From NCBI GenBank assembly GCA_035524895.1, contig DATLFI010000396.1:1-46538 (forward strand): a stretch of DNA of 46,538 nucleotides. Reading direction: 5' to 3'. The DNA comes from DATLFI01 sp035524895. GTDB lineage: Bacteria; Acidobacteriota; Thermoanaerobaculia; Multivoradales; Multivoraceae. Positions 38,401 to 45,784 of this stretch are shown here, one piece after another. Position 1 is the first letter of the stretch, and the number at the start of each line of letters is the position of its first letter. The position numbers were made by a program, and so were the translations under genes. Below the pieces are notes generated by a model, which searched no databases, was not told where the DNA came from, and saw only the letters and a list, made by a program, of their open reading frames with translations.

Positions 38401-38919
38401 CGCAGCGTAGTCGGCAAGGCCCCCCTGCTCGAGCTCGCGCTCGTAGCCGCGCAGGAGAGCTCCCAGGTCGCTGGCAGGCGCCTCGTCGAGTGCCGCGAGC
38501 GCCGGTGCCTCGATGCCCTCACCCCGCAACTCGAGCAGCGTGCGCCGGAGCGCGCGCGGAAAGCCGGGCAACCGAGCGACCGGGCCGAAGTGGAGCAGCT
38601 CTCCCGCATCAGCCGCCCGCGCCGCCAACAGAGTCGCCAACGCTTCGGCGCCGATTTCCGACAGCGGAGCGCGACCCTCGGCCGCGAGCACGGCCGACGC
38701 TACGGCGCTAGCGAGCTGTCCGGTGGTCAGCCGCTCGACTCCGAGGCCACCGCCCACGGAAGCCAGCTCGAGCGCCAGATCGTCGGCCGCCCCCCGGTTC
38801 GGAGCCAGCACCAGGGGCGAGCGAGTCGCGCGCCCGCGCAGCCAATCGAGGGCGTGCTCTCGGCGGCGATGTGCGTGGGCCGAGACGACCAGCGCGTGTG
38901 TCGGAGGGAGGTTGGTCAA
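35419..38919 (-). CDS. addB: AddB-type ATP-dependent nuclease subunit with Fe-S cysteines
   Basis: 1166 residues, first gene of the addB-addA pair. The N-terminal helicase-like part has no Walker A (the place reads LVLAPNRGAADDLALEL), as expected for a subunit that scans DNA but does not unwind it. The C-terminal PD-(D/E)XK nuclease has GAIDLVEED and VTDHKTG (about 1020-1035). Four cysteines of the nuclease Fe-S staple are present: one in FAACPYRFAL (about 870) and three in CMWCDYRLVCG (C-x2-C-x5-C, about 1135). The start is a TTG without a good ribosome site, so a few residues of uncertainty remain. Overall it fits AddB rather than AdnB, which keeps a working motor. It is divergent from the DUF4261 gene. 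Confidence 0.9.
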   Translation of the reverse strand: MTNLPPTHALVVSAHAHRRREHALDWLRGRATRSPLVLAPNRGAADDLALELASVGGGLGVERLTTGQLASAVASAVLAAEGRAPLSEIGAEALATLLAARAADAGELLHFGPVARLPGFPRALRRTLLELRGEGIEAPALAALDEAPASDLGALLRGYERELEQGGLADYAALLRAAAALLRELAGGASGPKVEAARRFAGRPHLWLDLDVSRRLDEELLGSCAAVAGELLWTVSAHDVETLRAARAILGTAPRDLDRDTPVRDRLARAQRFVFASRVEEQAPPVDSSESFDTDTAEVEAGEVVFFTAGGEGQECVEIARRIRDLAAEGVPFDRIAVAVRQPGAYLPLLEDALGRARIPAAFARGSIRPDPAGRAFLALLACAAEGLSASRFAEYLSLGQIPQLDAELQPVWREVPWVEPEGDQFVLSTLESAGERREESARPDEHDVPETHAAAHGPEDTEDAEDAEAEGLAEDAASPAPAGTLPVPLHWERLLVDAAVVGGVDRWRRRLDGLARELERRVRELGDEERPRRAAIERDLSRLSMLRRFALPVIEELAVLPAASLWGEWLGHLESLAARTLRRPHSVAKLLAELRPMAAVGPVTLGEVQQALGERLATLQQPPPRRRWGKVLVCTVADLRGRSFDAVFVPGLAEGVFPRRASEDPLLLDELRRKLARADSSGRALQTQDDRVRQERGLLHVAVSAARRRLYASYPRVDVLQGRVRVPSFYALDLLRAARGSLPSRAELEEEARDASASPIGWPAPFVPERGIDDAEYDLSLLRPLLHAPEEEVRGQGRFLLSVSEPLARSLRSRARRWRSSWSYADGLVLEPGKPEEGGEHEGEAAELLSRHRLSERSFSATALQNFAACPYRFALQAVHRLRPRVAVAGFEQLDPLTRGSIFHEVQYELLTTLREEALLPVTSENLERAISRCDAVLTTVAERVEEDLAPAIRRVWLQEVDDLRSDLRGWLQRVAEDEGSWRPLHFELAFGMPHGQERDPASRDEPVRVLDRLSLRGAIDLVEEDRAGGRLRVTDHKTGRARAERGLVVGKGEVLQPLLYALAAEQALPGPERSVSAGRLFYCTQRGGYEAVEVELGTAGRSAVLEVVEAVDEAIADGRLPAAPREGACMWCDYRLVCGPYEEQRVARKRGDALARLERIRSMR

Positions 38920-39003
38920 GACCGTGTCGCAGTGTACCGGAGGAGCCCGTCGCTCAGCGGGCGATCGGAGAGGTGGTCACAGCTCGGTGACAGGATTGCC
39001 CGA

Positions 39004-39909
39004 ATGACCGAGCCCGTCCTCCTCAACCCATCGGGGCTGCTCGAGAGCTACGGCGTCGAGCTGCTCTGCGCCGCACCGGTCGCGCTCGCCTCGCAAGACT
39101 TGCAGCGGCGGCTGGCCGAGACGCTGGAGCACGCATCGCGCGGAGAGCTGCGGCTCGCTGTGGGCGCGATCCCGCGCTCCGCCGGCGACGCCACCGATTC
39201 GCTCACGTTCGAGTATCACGGCGACGTGCGTGACGCCGGCGAGCCGCCGTCGTGGCGGCTGTCCGCAACGCCCCCGGACCAGTGGCAAGCCTCGACCGAC
39301 GAGGCGCTGCACGACGCCATCGCGCAGTCGTGGTGGTGGGAGGAGGCGGCGGCGAGAGCGCACGCCTCACCCCACCGCATGCTCCTCGCCGACCACCGCT
39401 TCCTCACCCTGGACTACCAACGACGACTCGTTTCGTTCCGCAACGTCCTCTCTGCCGTCCTGCAATGCGTGCCGAGTCGGGCCGTGCACTGGCTGCCGAG
39501 CCAGCAGCTAGTCGACCCAGAGGAGATCGTCGCCGCGCACCGCGCCGACCCCGAGGCGCCTCTTCCCGGCGGGCTCAACGTGCGCTTCTACCGGGTCGAC
39601 CCGCGCGACACCGAGTCCGGCGACGAGGAGTACGTGATGGACACCCTCGGTCTCGGTGCGCTGGGCCTGATCGACCTGCAGTGCCACTTCCGCGGGCTCG
39701 ATCCCGACGCGGTCGGCGAGGTGCTGCTGCGCACCGGCTGCTACCTCTTCGAGCGCGGTCTGGTGGTGCGCCCCGGCGACAGCGTGCAGGGTCCGAGTCC
39801 GCAGGATCGCTGGCTCGCGCGCCAGAACGTCGCGCTCTCGCCACCCGAGCGCGAGGTGTTGGAGCTCGACCCGGGCTACCCGTTCTCGGCCGGAACCGAG
39901 GAAGACTGA
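39004..39909 (+). CDS. DUF4261 domain protein
   Basis: 301 residues. The central and C-terminal halves resemble DUF4261: HRMLLADHRFLTLDYQRRLV, VLSAVLQCVPSRAVHWLPSQ, VMDTLGLGALGLIDLQCHF and a tail LLRTGCYLFERGLVVRPGD. No catalytic motif or export signal is apparent, so it is probably cytoplasmic. The role of the family is unknown. The ATG has AGGA nine bases upstream. It is followed after ten bases by the MmcQ/YjbR gene, suggesting co-transcription, and is divergent from addB. Confidence 0.72.
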   Translation: MTEPVLLNPSGLLESYGVELLCAAPVALASQDLQRRLAETLEHASRGELRLAVGAIPRSAGDATDSLTFEYHGDVRDAGEPPSWRLSATPPDQWQASTDEALHDAIAQSWWWEEAAARAHASPHRMLLADHRFLTLDYQRRLVSFRNVLSAVLQCVPSRAVHWLPSQQLVDPEEIVAAHRADPEAPLPGGLNVRFYRVDPRDTESGDEEYVMDTLGLGALGLIDLQCHFRGLDPDAVGEVLLRTGCYLFERGLVVRPGDSVQGPSPQDRWLARQNVALSPPEREVLELDPGYPFSAGTEED

Positions 39910-39919
39910 GCCTCCGCCG

Positions 39920-40306
39920 ATGTCTTCCCAGGACCCCCTGCCGCGACTCCGACGCCTCTGTCTGGCGCTCCCGGAGACCAGCGAGCGCCCGAGCCACGGC
40001 GAGCCGACGTGGTTCGTGCGCGACAAGAAGGTCTTCGTGAGCTACGCGGACCACCACCACGACGACCGGGTCGCCTTCGTGTGCGCTGCGCCAGAAGGCG
40101 CGCAGCAAGCCCTGATCGCCGCAGACCCGAAGCGCTTCTTCCGTCCGCCTTATGTCGGCCACCGGGGCTGGCTCGGCGTCTATCTCGATCTCGAAGAGCC
40201 CGTCGACTGGGACGTCGTGGCCGACCTGGTGGTCGAGGCCTATCGCGTGGTCGCGCCGAAGGGGCTGGTAACGCTGCTCGACGCTGGGGCGGATCGGTCG
40301 GGCTGA
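39920..40306 (+). CDS. MmcQ/YjbR family protein
   Basis: 128 residues. The family pattern is clear: LRRLCLALPETSERPSHGEP, TWFVRDKKVFVSYADHHHDD, RFFRPPYVGHRGWLGVYLDL and a final helix with VVADLVVEAYRVVAPKGLV. These small proteins have a double-wing fold resembling MotA C-terminal DNA-binding domains, but their role is unproven. It follows the DUF4261 gene closely and has a weak ribosome site, so translation may depend on that of its neighbour. Confidence 0.9.
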   Translation: MSSQDPLPRLRRLCLALPETSERPSHGEPTWFVRDKKVFVSYADHHHDDRVAFVCAAPEGAQQALIAADPKRFFRPPYVGHRGWLGVYLDLEEPVDWDVVADLVVEAYRVVAPKGLVTLLDAGADRSG

Positions 40307-40435
40307 AGGTGCCGCCACTTCTCGGCGTGTCGAAGCCCACCCTGGATCGCGCCTGGAGATCTCACTCCGGCCGTTGCACCGTCCATCGCCACAAGGTCCC
40401 GGCCACGCCTGCGCCGTCGCGCTGAGCCGCCGCGG

Positions 40436-41197
40436 TCAGTCCTGGACCAGAGCGACCACGCGCGCCGGCGCGGCGCTGCCGCGCTCGATGCGCAGCGGGA
40501 AGCACGCGACGCGGAAACCGGTCGCCGGCAGCGCGCCGAGGTTGCCGAGCCGTTCGATCTGGGAGTACTCGAGATCGGCCTGGTGGGCGGCCCAGAAGAT
40601 GCCGCGTTCCCCGCGAGCCAGCGCTGCCTTCGCCTGCCGGTCGAGCGGCTGGTCCCAGCCCCAGGCGTCGATGCCCATCACTCGCACACCGCGCTCGTGC
40701 AGCCAGCGCGTAGCCTCGGCGGTGACGCCGCAGCCGCGGAACATGTAGTCGGGCTCGCCAGCGAACCGGTCGCAGCCGGTGCGCACCAGCACGATGTCGA
40801 GGGGCCGCAGCTCGTGGCCGATCCGTGCGAGCTCGCGCTCGGTGTCGGCAGCGGTCATCGGCTCGCCTTCCGCCTTGCCGGTCATGTCGAGCACCAAACC
40901 TGATGCGAAGAACCAATCGAGCGGCAGCTCGTCGACGGTGCGCGCCGGCCTGCCCTGGATGACGCTGTTGTAGTGCCAGGGCGCATCGACGTGGGTGCTG
41001 TTGTGCGTGCCGAGCGAGGTGAAGCGCTCCACCGCCCAGCCCTCGCCGTCGCGCAACAGACCAAGCGGCACGCCGAAGAGCTGCTCGATCTGACGCGCGC
41101 CTTCGGCGTGCCCCGAGTACTCGAGGCCGATCGCCTGGTGCGGAGGCTGGCCCGGCGGCCCGGGCCGGATCGGCAGGGAGAGGTCGACGAAACGCAT
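40436..41197 (-). CDS. Cyclase-family (kynurenine formamidase-like) metal hydrolase
   Basis: 253 residues. The metal-binding motif of the family is intact in SLGTHNSTHVDAPWHYNS (GTHxxTHxDxPxH). VLVRTGCDRF, VRVMGIDAWGWDQPL and FWAAHQADLEYSQIERLGNL are further family marks. The family hydrolyses amides or lactones, as in N-formylkynurenine formamidase or isatin hydrolase. No tryptophan catabolic genes adjoin, so the substrate is open. AGGA lies seven bases before the ATG. It is divergent from the glycerophosphodiesterase gene and convergent with the MmcQ/YjbR gene; the 129 bases between those two hold no gene. Confidence 0.9.
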   Translation of the reverse strand: MRFVDLSLPIRPGPPGQPPHQAIGLEYSGHAEGARQIEQLFGVPLGLLRDGEGWAVERFTSLGTHNSTHVDAPWHYNSVIQGRPARTVDELPLDWFFASGLVLDMTGKAEGEPMTAADTERELARIGHELRPLDIVLVRTGCDRFAGEPDYMFRGCGVTAEATRWLHERGVRVMGIDAWGWDQPLDRQAKAALARGERGIFWAAHQADLEYSQIERLGNLGALPATGFRVACFPLRIERGSAAPARVVALVQD

Positions 41198-41275
41198 CCG
41201 CGGATCCTAGCGGCTCCTCGACTCCGACTTTGTGCCGGCCGGCCGAGAGACATCCTGGCCTTCACACATGCCAGG

Positions 41276-41281
41276 TAGAAT
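41276..41281 (+). promoter_or_regulatory. Candidate -10 element (TAGAAT) close to the start codon
   Basis: TAGAAT ends seven bases before the ATG at 41289, the same arrangement as ahead of the MNT gene at 27969, suggesting a leaderless or nearly leaderless mRNA. No -35 and no ribosome site are clear. Confidence 0.38.
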
Positions 41282-41288
41282 CCGCCCG

Positions 41289-42230
41289 ATGCTCTCCGAT
41301 TGGATTCCCACCCTGGCAACAGTCGTTGCACTCGTCTCCGCGAGCCCCGCCATGCCCGCCGAACCGATCGTCATCGCCCACCGCGGCGCCAGCGGCTACC
41401 TGCCCGAGCACACGCTGCCCGCCTACGCGCTGGCCTTCGGCCAGGGTGCCGACTACCTCGAGCCGGATCTCGTGCTCACCAAGGACGGCGTGTTCATCTG
41501 CCTCCACGACATCCATCTGGAGGCGACGACCGACGTCGAGCAGGTGTTCTCCGAGCGCAAGCGCGCGGATGGTCGCTGGTACGCCGCGGACTTCACGCTC
41601 GAGGAAATCCGAAGCCTGCGCGCCCACGAGCGCCTCGAGGATCGTTTCCCCCAGGACGCCCCTGGGTTCGTGGTGCCGACCTTCGAGGAGCTGCTCGAGA
41701 TGGTGCGCGGGCTCGAGCGGACCACCGGCCGCCGGGTGGGGGTCTATCCCGAGCTCAAGGCGCCGGCCTGGCATCGCCAACAGGGTTTGCCGATGGAGGA
41801 GCGGTTCCTCGAGCTGGTGCGCCGCCACGGGTATCAAGGAAGGGACGCGACGATCTTCGTGCAATGCTTCGAACTCGAGACCCTAGAGCGCCTGCGCGCA
41901 CTCGGCTCCGAGCTTCCCCAGATCATGCTCTTCGGCGGCGAGGAGCACGACCCGCTCGCTACCGAAGCGGGGCTCGACCGGGTCGCGCGCTTCGCGAACG
42001 GCATCGGACCATCGAAGGACCGCGTCGTCGCCGACCCCGAGTTGGTCGCGCGCGCTCACGCTCGTAGCCTGCTGGTGCATCCCTACACCTTTCGCGCCGA
42101 CCGCCTCGAGGGATATCCGACCTTCGATGCCGAGCTCGCACGCTTCTACGTCGAGCTACGGGTCGATGGGTTGTTCACCGACTTCCCGGATCTCGCGGTG
42201 CAGTTCCTGGCGAAGCGCGGGCTCCGGTAG
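41289..42230 (+). CDS. glpQ: Periplasmic glycerophosphodiester phosphodiesterase
   Basis: 313 residues with a signal peptide ending near SASPAMPA. The catalytic GDPD motif is intact: IVIAHRGASGYLPEHTLPAY (His-Arg, Glu-His), GADYLEPDLVLTKDG for metal ligands and CLHDIHLEATTDV for the second catalytic His. Later phrases YPELKAP and DGLFTDFPDLAV fit the GlpQ class. It cleaves glycerophosphodiesters to glycerol-3-phosphate and an alcohol. The start at 41289 puts a short n-region before the signal helix; an ATG at 41268 is possible. Its 3' end overlaps the convergent aminopeptidase gene by 56 bases. Confidence 0.92.
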   Translation: MLSDWIPTLATVVALVSASPAMPAEPIVIAHRGASGYLPEHTLPAYALAFGQGADYLEPDLVLTKDGVFICLHDIHLEATTDVEQVFSERKRADGRWYAADFTLEEIRSLRAHERLEDRFPQDAPGFVVPTFEELLEMVRGLERTTGRRVGVYPELKAPAWHRQQGLPMEERFLELVRRHGYQGRDATIFVQCFELETLERLRALGSELPQIMLFGGEEHDPLATEAGLDRVARFANGIGPSKDRVVADPELVARAHARSLLVHPYTFRADRLEGYPTFDAELARFYVELRVDGLFTDFPDLAVQFLAKRGLR

Positions 42231-43389
42231 CACCGCGTAGTACCGCGGCCTGGACTGACGACGGGCAAGGCCTGCCGACGGCGGGCTCGCGAGGACTCAG
42301 GGACTCGAGTCGCGACGCGCGTTCCTCCGTCTCGAGTCGGGAGAGCTCCTGGACCTCGCGATAGAGCTCGTCGAAGCCTCCCGCTCGCTCGAACAGACGG
42401 CGGAACGCCGGCACCAGCGACTCGTAGTCGGCAGCCGCTGCGAGATCGGCGTTATTCGGGGCTCGCTGGAGCCACGGGTCGAAGCGCGCGCCCAGCTCGC
42501 CGCTCGCCCGCAAGAGCGCGAGCTCTGCACGCAGGTCCTCGAGCAGGATCGCCTTCCTCTCTCGCTTCGAGCCCTCGCTGAACGCACCGCGGTAGACCTC
42601 GTCCAGGCAGGCGCGCGTGTGCAGCAGGCGCTCCAGGAAGACACGCTCCTCGCGGCGCGCGACGTCTGCCGCCGCCACCTCGTCGTCGCCGGCACGCGCC
42701 GCGAGCCAGCGCTCGACCCCCAGCTCTTCGACCGCCGTGGCGAAAGACTCGTTGAACGTGGTGTCTCCAGGCAGGTACACGACCTGGTGCGACAGCTCGT
42801 GGAAGACGAGCCCTGCGAGCTGCCAGTCAGGGTAGCGGAAGAACGTGTCGAGCACTGGATCGGCGAACCAACCCAGCGTCGAGTAGGCGATAGCGCCGCT
42901 GATCGTGACGTCCAAGCCCCGCCTCCGGAGCTGCTCCGCGAAGGCACGGGCTCTGCGCTCCGCGAAGTACCCTCGGTACGACACGCAGCCGGCGATCGGA
43001 AAGCACCAGGTCACCGGCTCGACCGAAAGCTCGGGCGCCGCGGTCACGTTCCAGGTGACAACGTCGCGGCCCAGCTCGACGTACGATCGGTAGCTGCGAT
43101 TGTCGGGCAGGCCGAGCTCGCGGACCGCGAACTCTCGGATCTCGAGCACGAGCTCGAGCTGCCGCCGTCTCTCGTGGTCCACACCACCCCGACGCAGGAC
43201 CTTCTCGATCGGTTGGCGCTTGCAGAGGATCGCAACGCCGCCGATGGCAGTCTGCGTGACATAGCGCAGGGAGCTGCAGGCGGCGAGAACCGCGACCAGA
43301 GAGCCCGCCGCAGCCATCAGGAGCCACCGGGGTCGCCAGCGCCGCGAGCGAGAGTCGACGCCGCCGAGGTGGCACTTCCTGGGAGTCAT
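42175..43389 (-). CDS. Putative aminopeptidase lipoprotein (DUF2265-like zinc peptidase)
   Basis: 404 residues from the ATG at 43389. A lipoprotein signal ends in AVLAACSSLRYV. The body matches the predicted-aminopeptidase family: RRQLELVLEIREFAVRELGL, then SYVELGRDVVTWNVTAAPEL, the zinc motif FHELSHQVVYLPG (HExxH) and the Glu ligand in TTFNESFATAVEELG. Activity is predicted, not proved for most members. The last 35 or so residues (from about EPAVGRPCPSS) look non-coding in character and run antisense into the GDPD gene, so an original stop may have been lost. It is divergent from the truncated DUF481 gene. Confidence 0.82.
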   Translation of the reverse strand: MTPRKCHLGGVDSRSRRWRPRWLLMAAAGSLVAVLAACSSLRYVTQTAIGGVAILCKRQPIEKVLRRGGVDHERRRQLELVLEIREFAVRELGLPDNRSYRSYVELGRDVVTWNVTAAPELSVEPVTWCFPIAGCVSYRGYFAERRARAFAEQLRRRGLDVTISGAIAYSTLGWFADPVLDTFFRYPDWQLAGLVFHELSHQVVYLPGDTTFNESFATAVEELGVERWLAARAGDDEVAAADVARREERVFLERLLHTRACLDEVYRGAFSEGSKRERKAILLEDLRAELALLRASGELGARFDPWLQRAPNNADLAAAADYESLVPAFRRLFERAGGFDELYREVQELSRLETEERASRLESLSPREPAVGRPCPSSVQAAVLRGATGARASPGTAPRDPGSR

Positions 43390-43418
43390 CGTGGCAATGT
43401 AGCACCGCTCCGGCGCGC

Positions 43419-43424
43419 TATCCT
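43419..43424 (+). promoter_or_regulatory. Candidate -10 element (TATCCT)
   Basis: TATCCT within GCTATCCTCC, 31 bases before the TTG at 43455; identical in its first eight bases to the element at 21929-21936. No -35. Confidence 0.3.
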
Positions 43425-43454
43425 CCCAGCCCGACACGACACCAGGAGGATTCC

Positions 43455-43694
43455 TTGCCGCGCTCGAGATGCCGATCGTTGCAGCGTCTGACCACCTCGT
43501 TCACCCTTGCTTCGCTAGCCTTCCTGGCGCTAGCCGCACCCATCCAATCCCAGCAGGACGAACGCGAGCCGGGCTGGTACGACCAGGCGGAAGTCAGCTT
43601 CGTGCAGACCGGCGGCAACGCCGAAGCCGGCAGTCTGGCGCTCAGAAACACGCTCGAACGGGTCTGGGAGAACGCGCTGGTCGTCAGCTTCTGA
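43455..43694 (+). pseudogene. Truncated DUF481-like outer-membrane protein gene (N-terminal part only)
   Basis: 79 residues from a TTG that has a perfect AGGAGGA site. A signal peptide (LASLAFLALAAPIQSQQ) leads into EPGWYDQAEVSFVQTGGNAE and AGSLALRNTLERVW, which matches the first strand-turn of DUF481/YdiY proteins. Those proteins normally continue for another 180-250 residues as a beta-barrel-like domain. Here the frame stops at TGA directly ahead of an MBL-fold gene, at a 7-bp tandem repeat. The translation signals are still good, so a short secreted peptide may be made, but the barrel is lost. The best explanation is a deletion that removed the rest of the gene and probably the upstream part of the next transcription unit. 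Confidence 0.65.
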
Positions 43695-43705
43695 TCTTTG
43701 ATCTT
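43692..43705 (+). repeat. 7-bp tandem repeat at the DUF481/MBL junction
   Basis: TGATCTT is repeated exactly twice with no spacer. The first copy supplies the TGA of the DUF481 fragment. The likely TTG start of the MBL gene spans the boundary between the copies. It looks like a rejoining or slippage scar. Confidence 0.6.
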
Positions 43706-44759
43706 GCGAACCGCCACCCCTTCCCCCCTACGCTTCGACACCGGCGACGGCCGTACCGTCTACGCGCTCTGCCTGGAGGTCTTCCCGCGCTTCTACGGCA
43801 ACGTGTACGTGATCGAGGAGGATGGACGGTTCGTGCTGGTCGATACCGGCTCGGGGTTCGAGGGCAGCAACCGCCAGCTCGAGCACGGCCTCCAATCGAT
43901 CGAGTCGAGCTTCGGCCTGCGTGTGCGTCTCGAGGACATCGCGTGCGTGCTGGTCACGCATGCCCACATCGACCATTTCGGCGGCCTGCAGTTCGTGCGG
44001 CAGAAGACTCCCGCTCCCGTGGGAATCCATCCCCTCGACTGGCGCGTGCTCTCCCACTACGAGGAGCGCGTCATCGTCGCCTCGAAACAGCTAGCCGTCT
44101 TCCTCCGGCGAGCCGGAGTCGGGGTGGAGCGACAGGAGCGTCTGATGCAGATGTACCTGGCGCCGAAGGCGCGCTTCCGGTCCCTGCCAGCCGAGTTCCT
44201 GCTCGAGGAGGGACGGCAGCCGACCTTCGAGGGCCCCGACGGCGTGACGGTCGCGCTCGACCTGGAGGTGATCCACGCCCCCGGCCACTGTCCCGGTCAG
44301 GTATGCCTACGCGCTGGCGAGGTGCTGTTGTGCGCGGATCACGTGCTGGCACGCACCACACCGCACCAGGCGCCGGAGTCGATCACGCTGCACACGGGCC
44401 TGTCGCACTACTTCGAGTCGCTCGAACGGGTCAGCTCGGCGGCGACCGCGCGCGGCATTCGCGTCGCGCTCGGCGGCCACGAAGAGCCCATCGAAGACCT
44501 CCCGACCCGTGTCGACGAGATCCGCGCGTCGCACGATCGACGCCTCGCTCGAGTGCTCGACCTCTGCAAGGAGCCGCGCACCATCGCCGAGATCAGCCGC
44601 GAGCTCTTCGATCGGGTGCGCGGCTACGACGTTCTGCTCGCGCTGGAAGAGGCCGGAGCGCACGTCGAGTACCTCTACCAACGTGGCGGGCTGGTCGCCG
44701 CGAACCTGGAACAGATCGCGCGCGAACCCGAGCCTGCCGTACGCTACGTGCGGCCCTGA
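43698..44759 (+). CDS. MBL-fold metallo-hydrolase
   Basis: 353 residues. The metal motif is LVTHAHIDHFGGLQF (HxHxDH), with further ligands in IHAPGHCPGQVC and CADHVLARTTPH and a late His in ALGGHEEPIEDL. A C-terminal winged-helix-like segment follows (ARVLDLCKEPRTIAEISREL), as in the LACTB2-like/ribonuclease-related hydrolases, but the substrate is unknown (thioester, lactone or nucleic acid are possible). The first start codon available is a TTG inside the tandem repeat at the end of the DUF481 fragment, four bases after its stop, with no ribosome site. The family N-terminus begins about there, so the natural start may have been altered by the deletion and translation may rely on coupling. 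Confidence 0.85.
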   Translation: MILRTATPSPLRFDTGDGRTVYALCLEVFPRFYGNVYVIEEDGRFVLVDTGSGFEGSNRQLEHGLQSIESSFGLRVRLEDIACVLVTHAHIDHFGGLQFVRQKTPAPVGIHPLDWRVLSHYEERVIVASKQLAVFLRRAGVGVERQERLMQMYLAPKARFRSLPAEFLLEEGRQPTFEGPDGVTVALDLEVIHAPGHCPGQVCLRAGEVLLCADHVLARTTPHQAPESITLHTGLSHYFESLERVSSAATARGIRVALGGHEEPIEDLPTRVDEIRASHDRRLARVLDLCKEPRTIAEISRELFDRVRGYDVLLALEEAGAHVEYLYQRGGLVAANLEQIAREPEPAVRYVRP

Positions 44760-44768
44760 ATCGCGCTC

Positions 44769-45002
44769 TCAGACGCGATCGCGCAACCGCTGCTCGCCCG
44801 ACGCCTCCGCGCAGTGGCTGCAGCAGTACATCACGCCGTCCGCTTCGAGCCCATGCCCGATGATCCGGCATCCACAATGTTGGCAGGTCGGCGCCAACAT
44901 GTGAATCGCGCACTCGAAGCTGTCGAACACGTAACGCTCGCCCGCGAAGACGACGTCGAACGACTTGTCGTAGCTGTTGCCGCAGCACGCGCACACACCC
45001 AT
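44769..45002 (-). CDS. Small Cys-rich (zinc-ribbon-like) protein
   Basis: 77 residues from an ATG with AAGGA upstream. Ten cysteines and several histidines are clustered: VCACCGNSYDKSF, FECAIHMLAPTCQHCGCRII and GHG, then MYCCSHCAEAS. Between them FAGERYVFDSFECAI looks like the YHS-type beta segment of metal-binding proteins. Binding of zinc or another soft metal is likely. The function is unknown. It is the third of three small genes on this strand (after a YciE-like and a CsbD-like protein), which suggests a general stress setting, but the spacing of 107 bases does not prove an operon. Confidence 0.75.
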   Translation of the reverse strand: MGVCACCGNSYDKSFDVVFAGERYVFDSFECAIHMLAPTCQHCGCRIIGHGLEADGVMYCCSHCAEASGEQRLRDRV

Positions 45003-45109
45003 AGGTCTCGTCCTTCCTCTCCGTTCAGCCTTTGCCTGAGGTCGCCCAACGCCCAGCCCGAGGTGTCGCCTGGCGAGAGTGCTGCCCCTCCCGCCAGGCA
45101 CCTGTGACC

Positions 45110-45640
45110 TCAGCGCAGGCTCGCCACGCCCTCTCTCTTCCCGTTCGAGCGACTCGCGGCCTGAGCATTGATCGAGAACTCGGCGATCTGCGTCAGCGTG
45201 CGATCCGCGTCGCCTTCCTCGTCGAGCGTCGACTGCAGCAGCCGGGCGGACTCGATATCACCGAGGACCTGGGCGTAGGAGCGCAGGCTGCCGTAGACCG
45301 CCATCTCGTAGTGCTCGACGCGCTGTGTCGCCGCGATGATCGCCGCGTCCTTGATCTCGGATGGCATGTCGGCCTTCAGGACGCCCTCGCCCTCGGCGAG
45401 CAGGCCTGCCATCCCCTTGCACTTCTTGCGCTCCGGCTCGACGCCGCACAGCTCGAAGACTTCTTCCAGTCGACTGACGTGCTTGCGGGTCAACTTCTGG
45501 TGCTCGTCGAGGGCCTTCTTCAGCTCTCGCGACGACGCCGCAGCGCTGACCTTCGGCAACGCCTCGAGGATTTGCTGCTCCGCGTCGTAGAGGTCCTTCA
45601 GCTCTTCGGCAAAGAGCTCTTCTAGATTCTTGGCCTTCAT
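45110..45640 (-). CDS. YciE/YciF-type ferritin-like protein (DUF892)
   Basis: 176 residues. The family begins exactly as here (LEELFAEELKDLYDAEQQIL, then EALPKVSAAASSRELKKAL). Di-iron helix residues are seen in EHQKLTRKHVSRLEEVFELC, DAAIIAATQRVEHYEMAVYG and LLQSTLDEEGDADRTLTQIA, giving the four-helix E..E-x2-H pattern. Family members are general stress proteins of unproven ferroxidase or scavenging activity. GGGAG precedes the ATG. An unusual 16-bp tandem repeat lies 45-76 bases upstream, in the likely promoter region. Confidence 0.9.
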   Translation of the reverse strand: MKAKNLEELFAEELKDLYDAEQQILEALPKVSAAASSRELKKALDEHQKLTRKHVSRLEEVFELCGVEPERKKCKGMAGLLAEGEGVLKADMPSEIKDAAIIAATQRVEHYEMAVYGSLRSYAQVLGDIESARLLQSTLDEEGDADRTLTQIAEFSINAQAASRSNGKREGVASLR

Positions 45641-45684
45641 ACGCCTGATCTCCCTTTCGTTCGCTTGGTGTGAGGGCGGTCTCG

Positions 45685-45716
45685 TTCGATGCACAGGGAA
45701 TTCGATGCATAGGGAA
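45685..45716. repeat. 16-bp tandem repeat upstream of the yciE-like gene
   Basis: TTCGATGCACAGGGAA and TTCGATGCATAGGGAA follow one another directly, with one difference in 16. The pair covers the region where the minus-strand promoter of the yciE-like gene would be, so it could hold tandem regulator sites or be a recent slippage duplication. Confidence 0.65.
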
Positions 45717-45784
45717 AGGCACCGGGGGCTCGGACCCCAGGTGGGGTCTGATACTCCTACTCCCCCGGTCGGACGCGACACGCC

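Noticed and set aside
38919..40306. Idea that addB-addA with DUF4261 and MmcQ/YjbR forms a defence island
   Set aside because: AddAB is a housekeeping recombination enzyme, the other two are divergent and of broad distribution, and no restriction, retron, CBASS or similar component is present.
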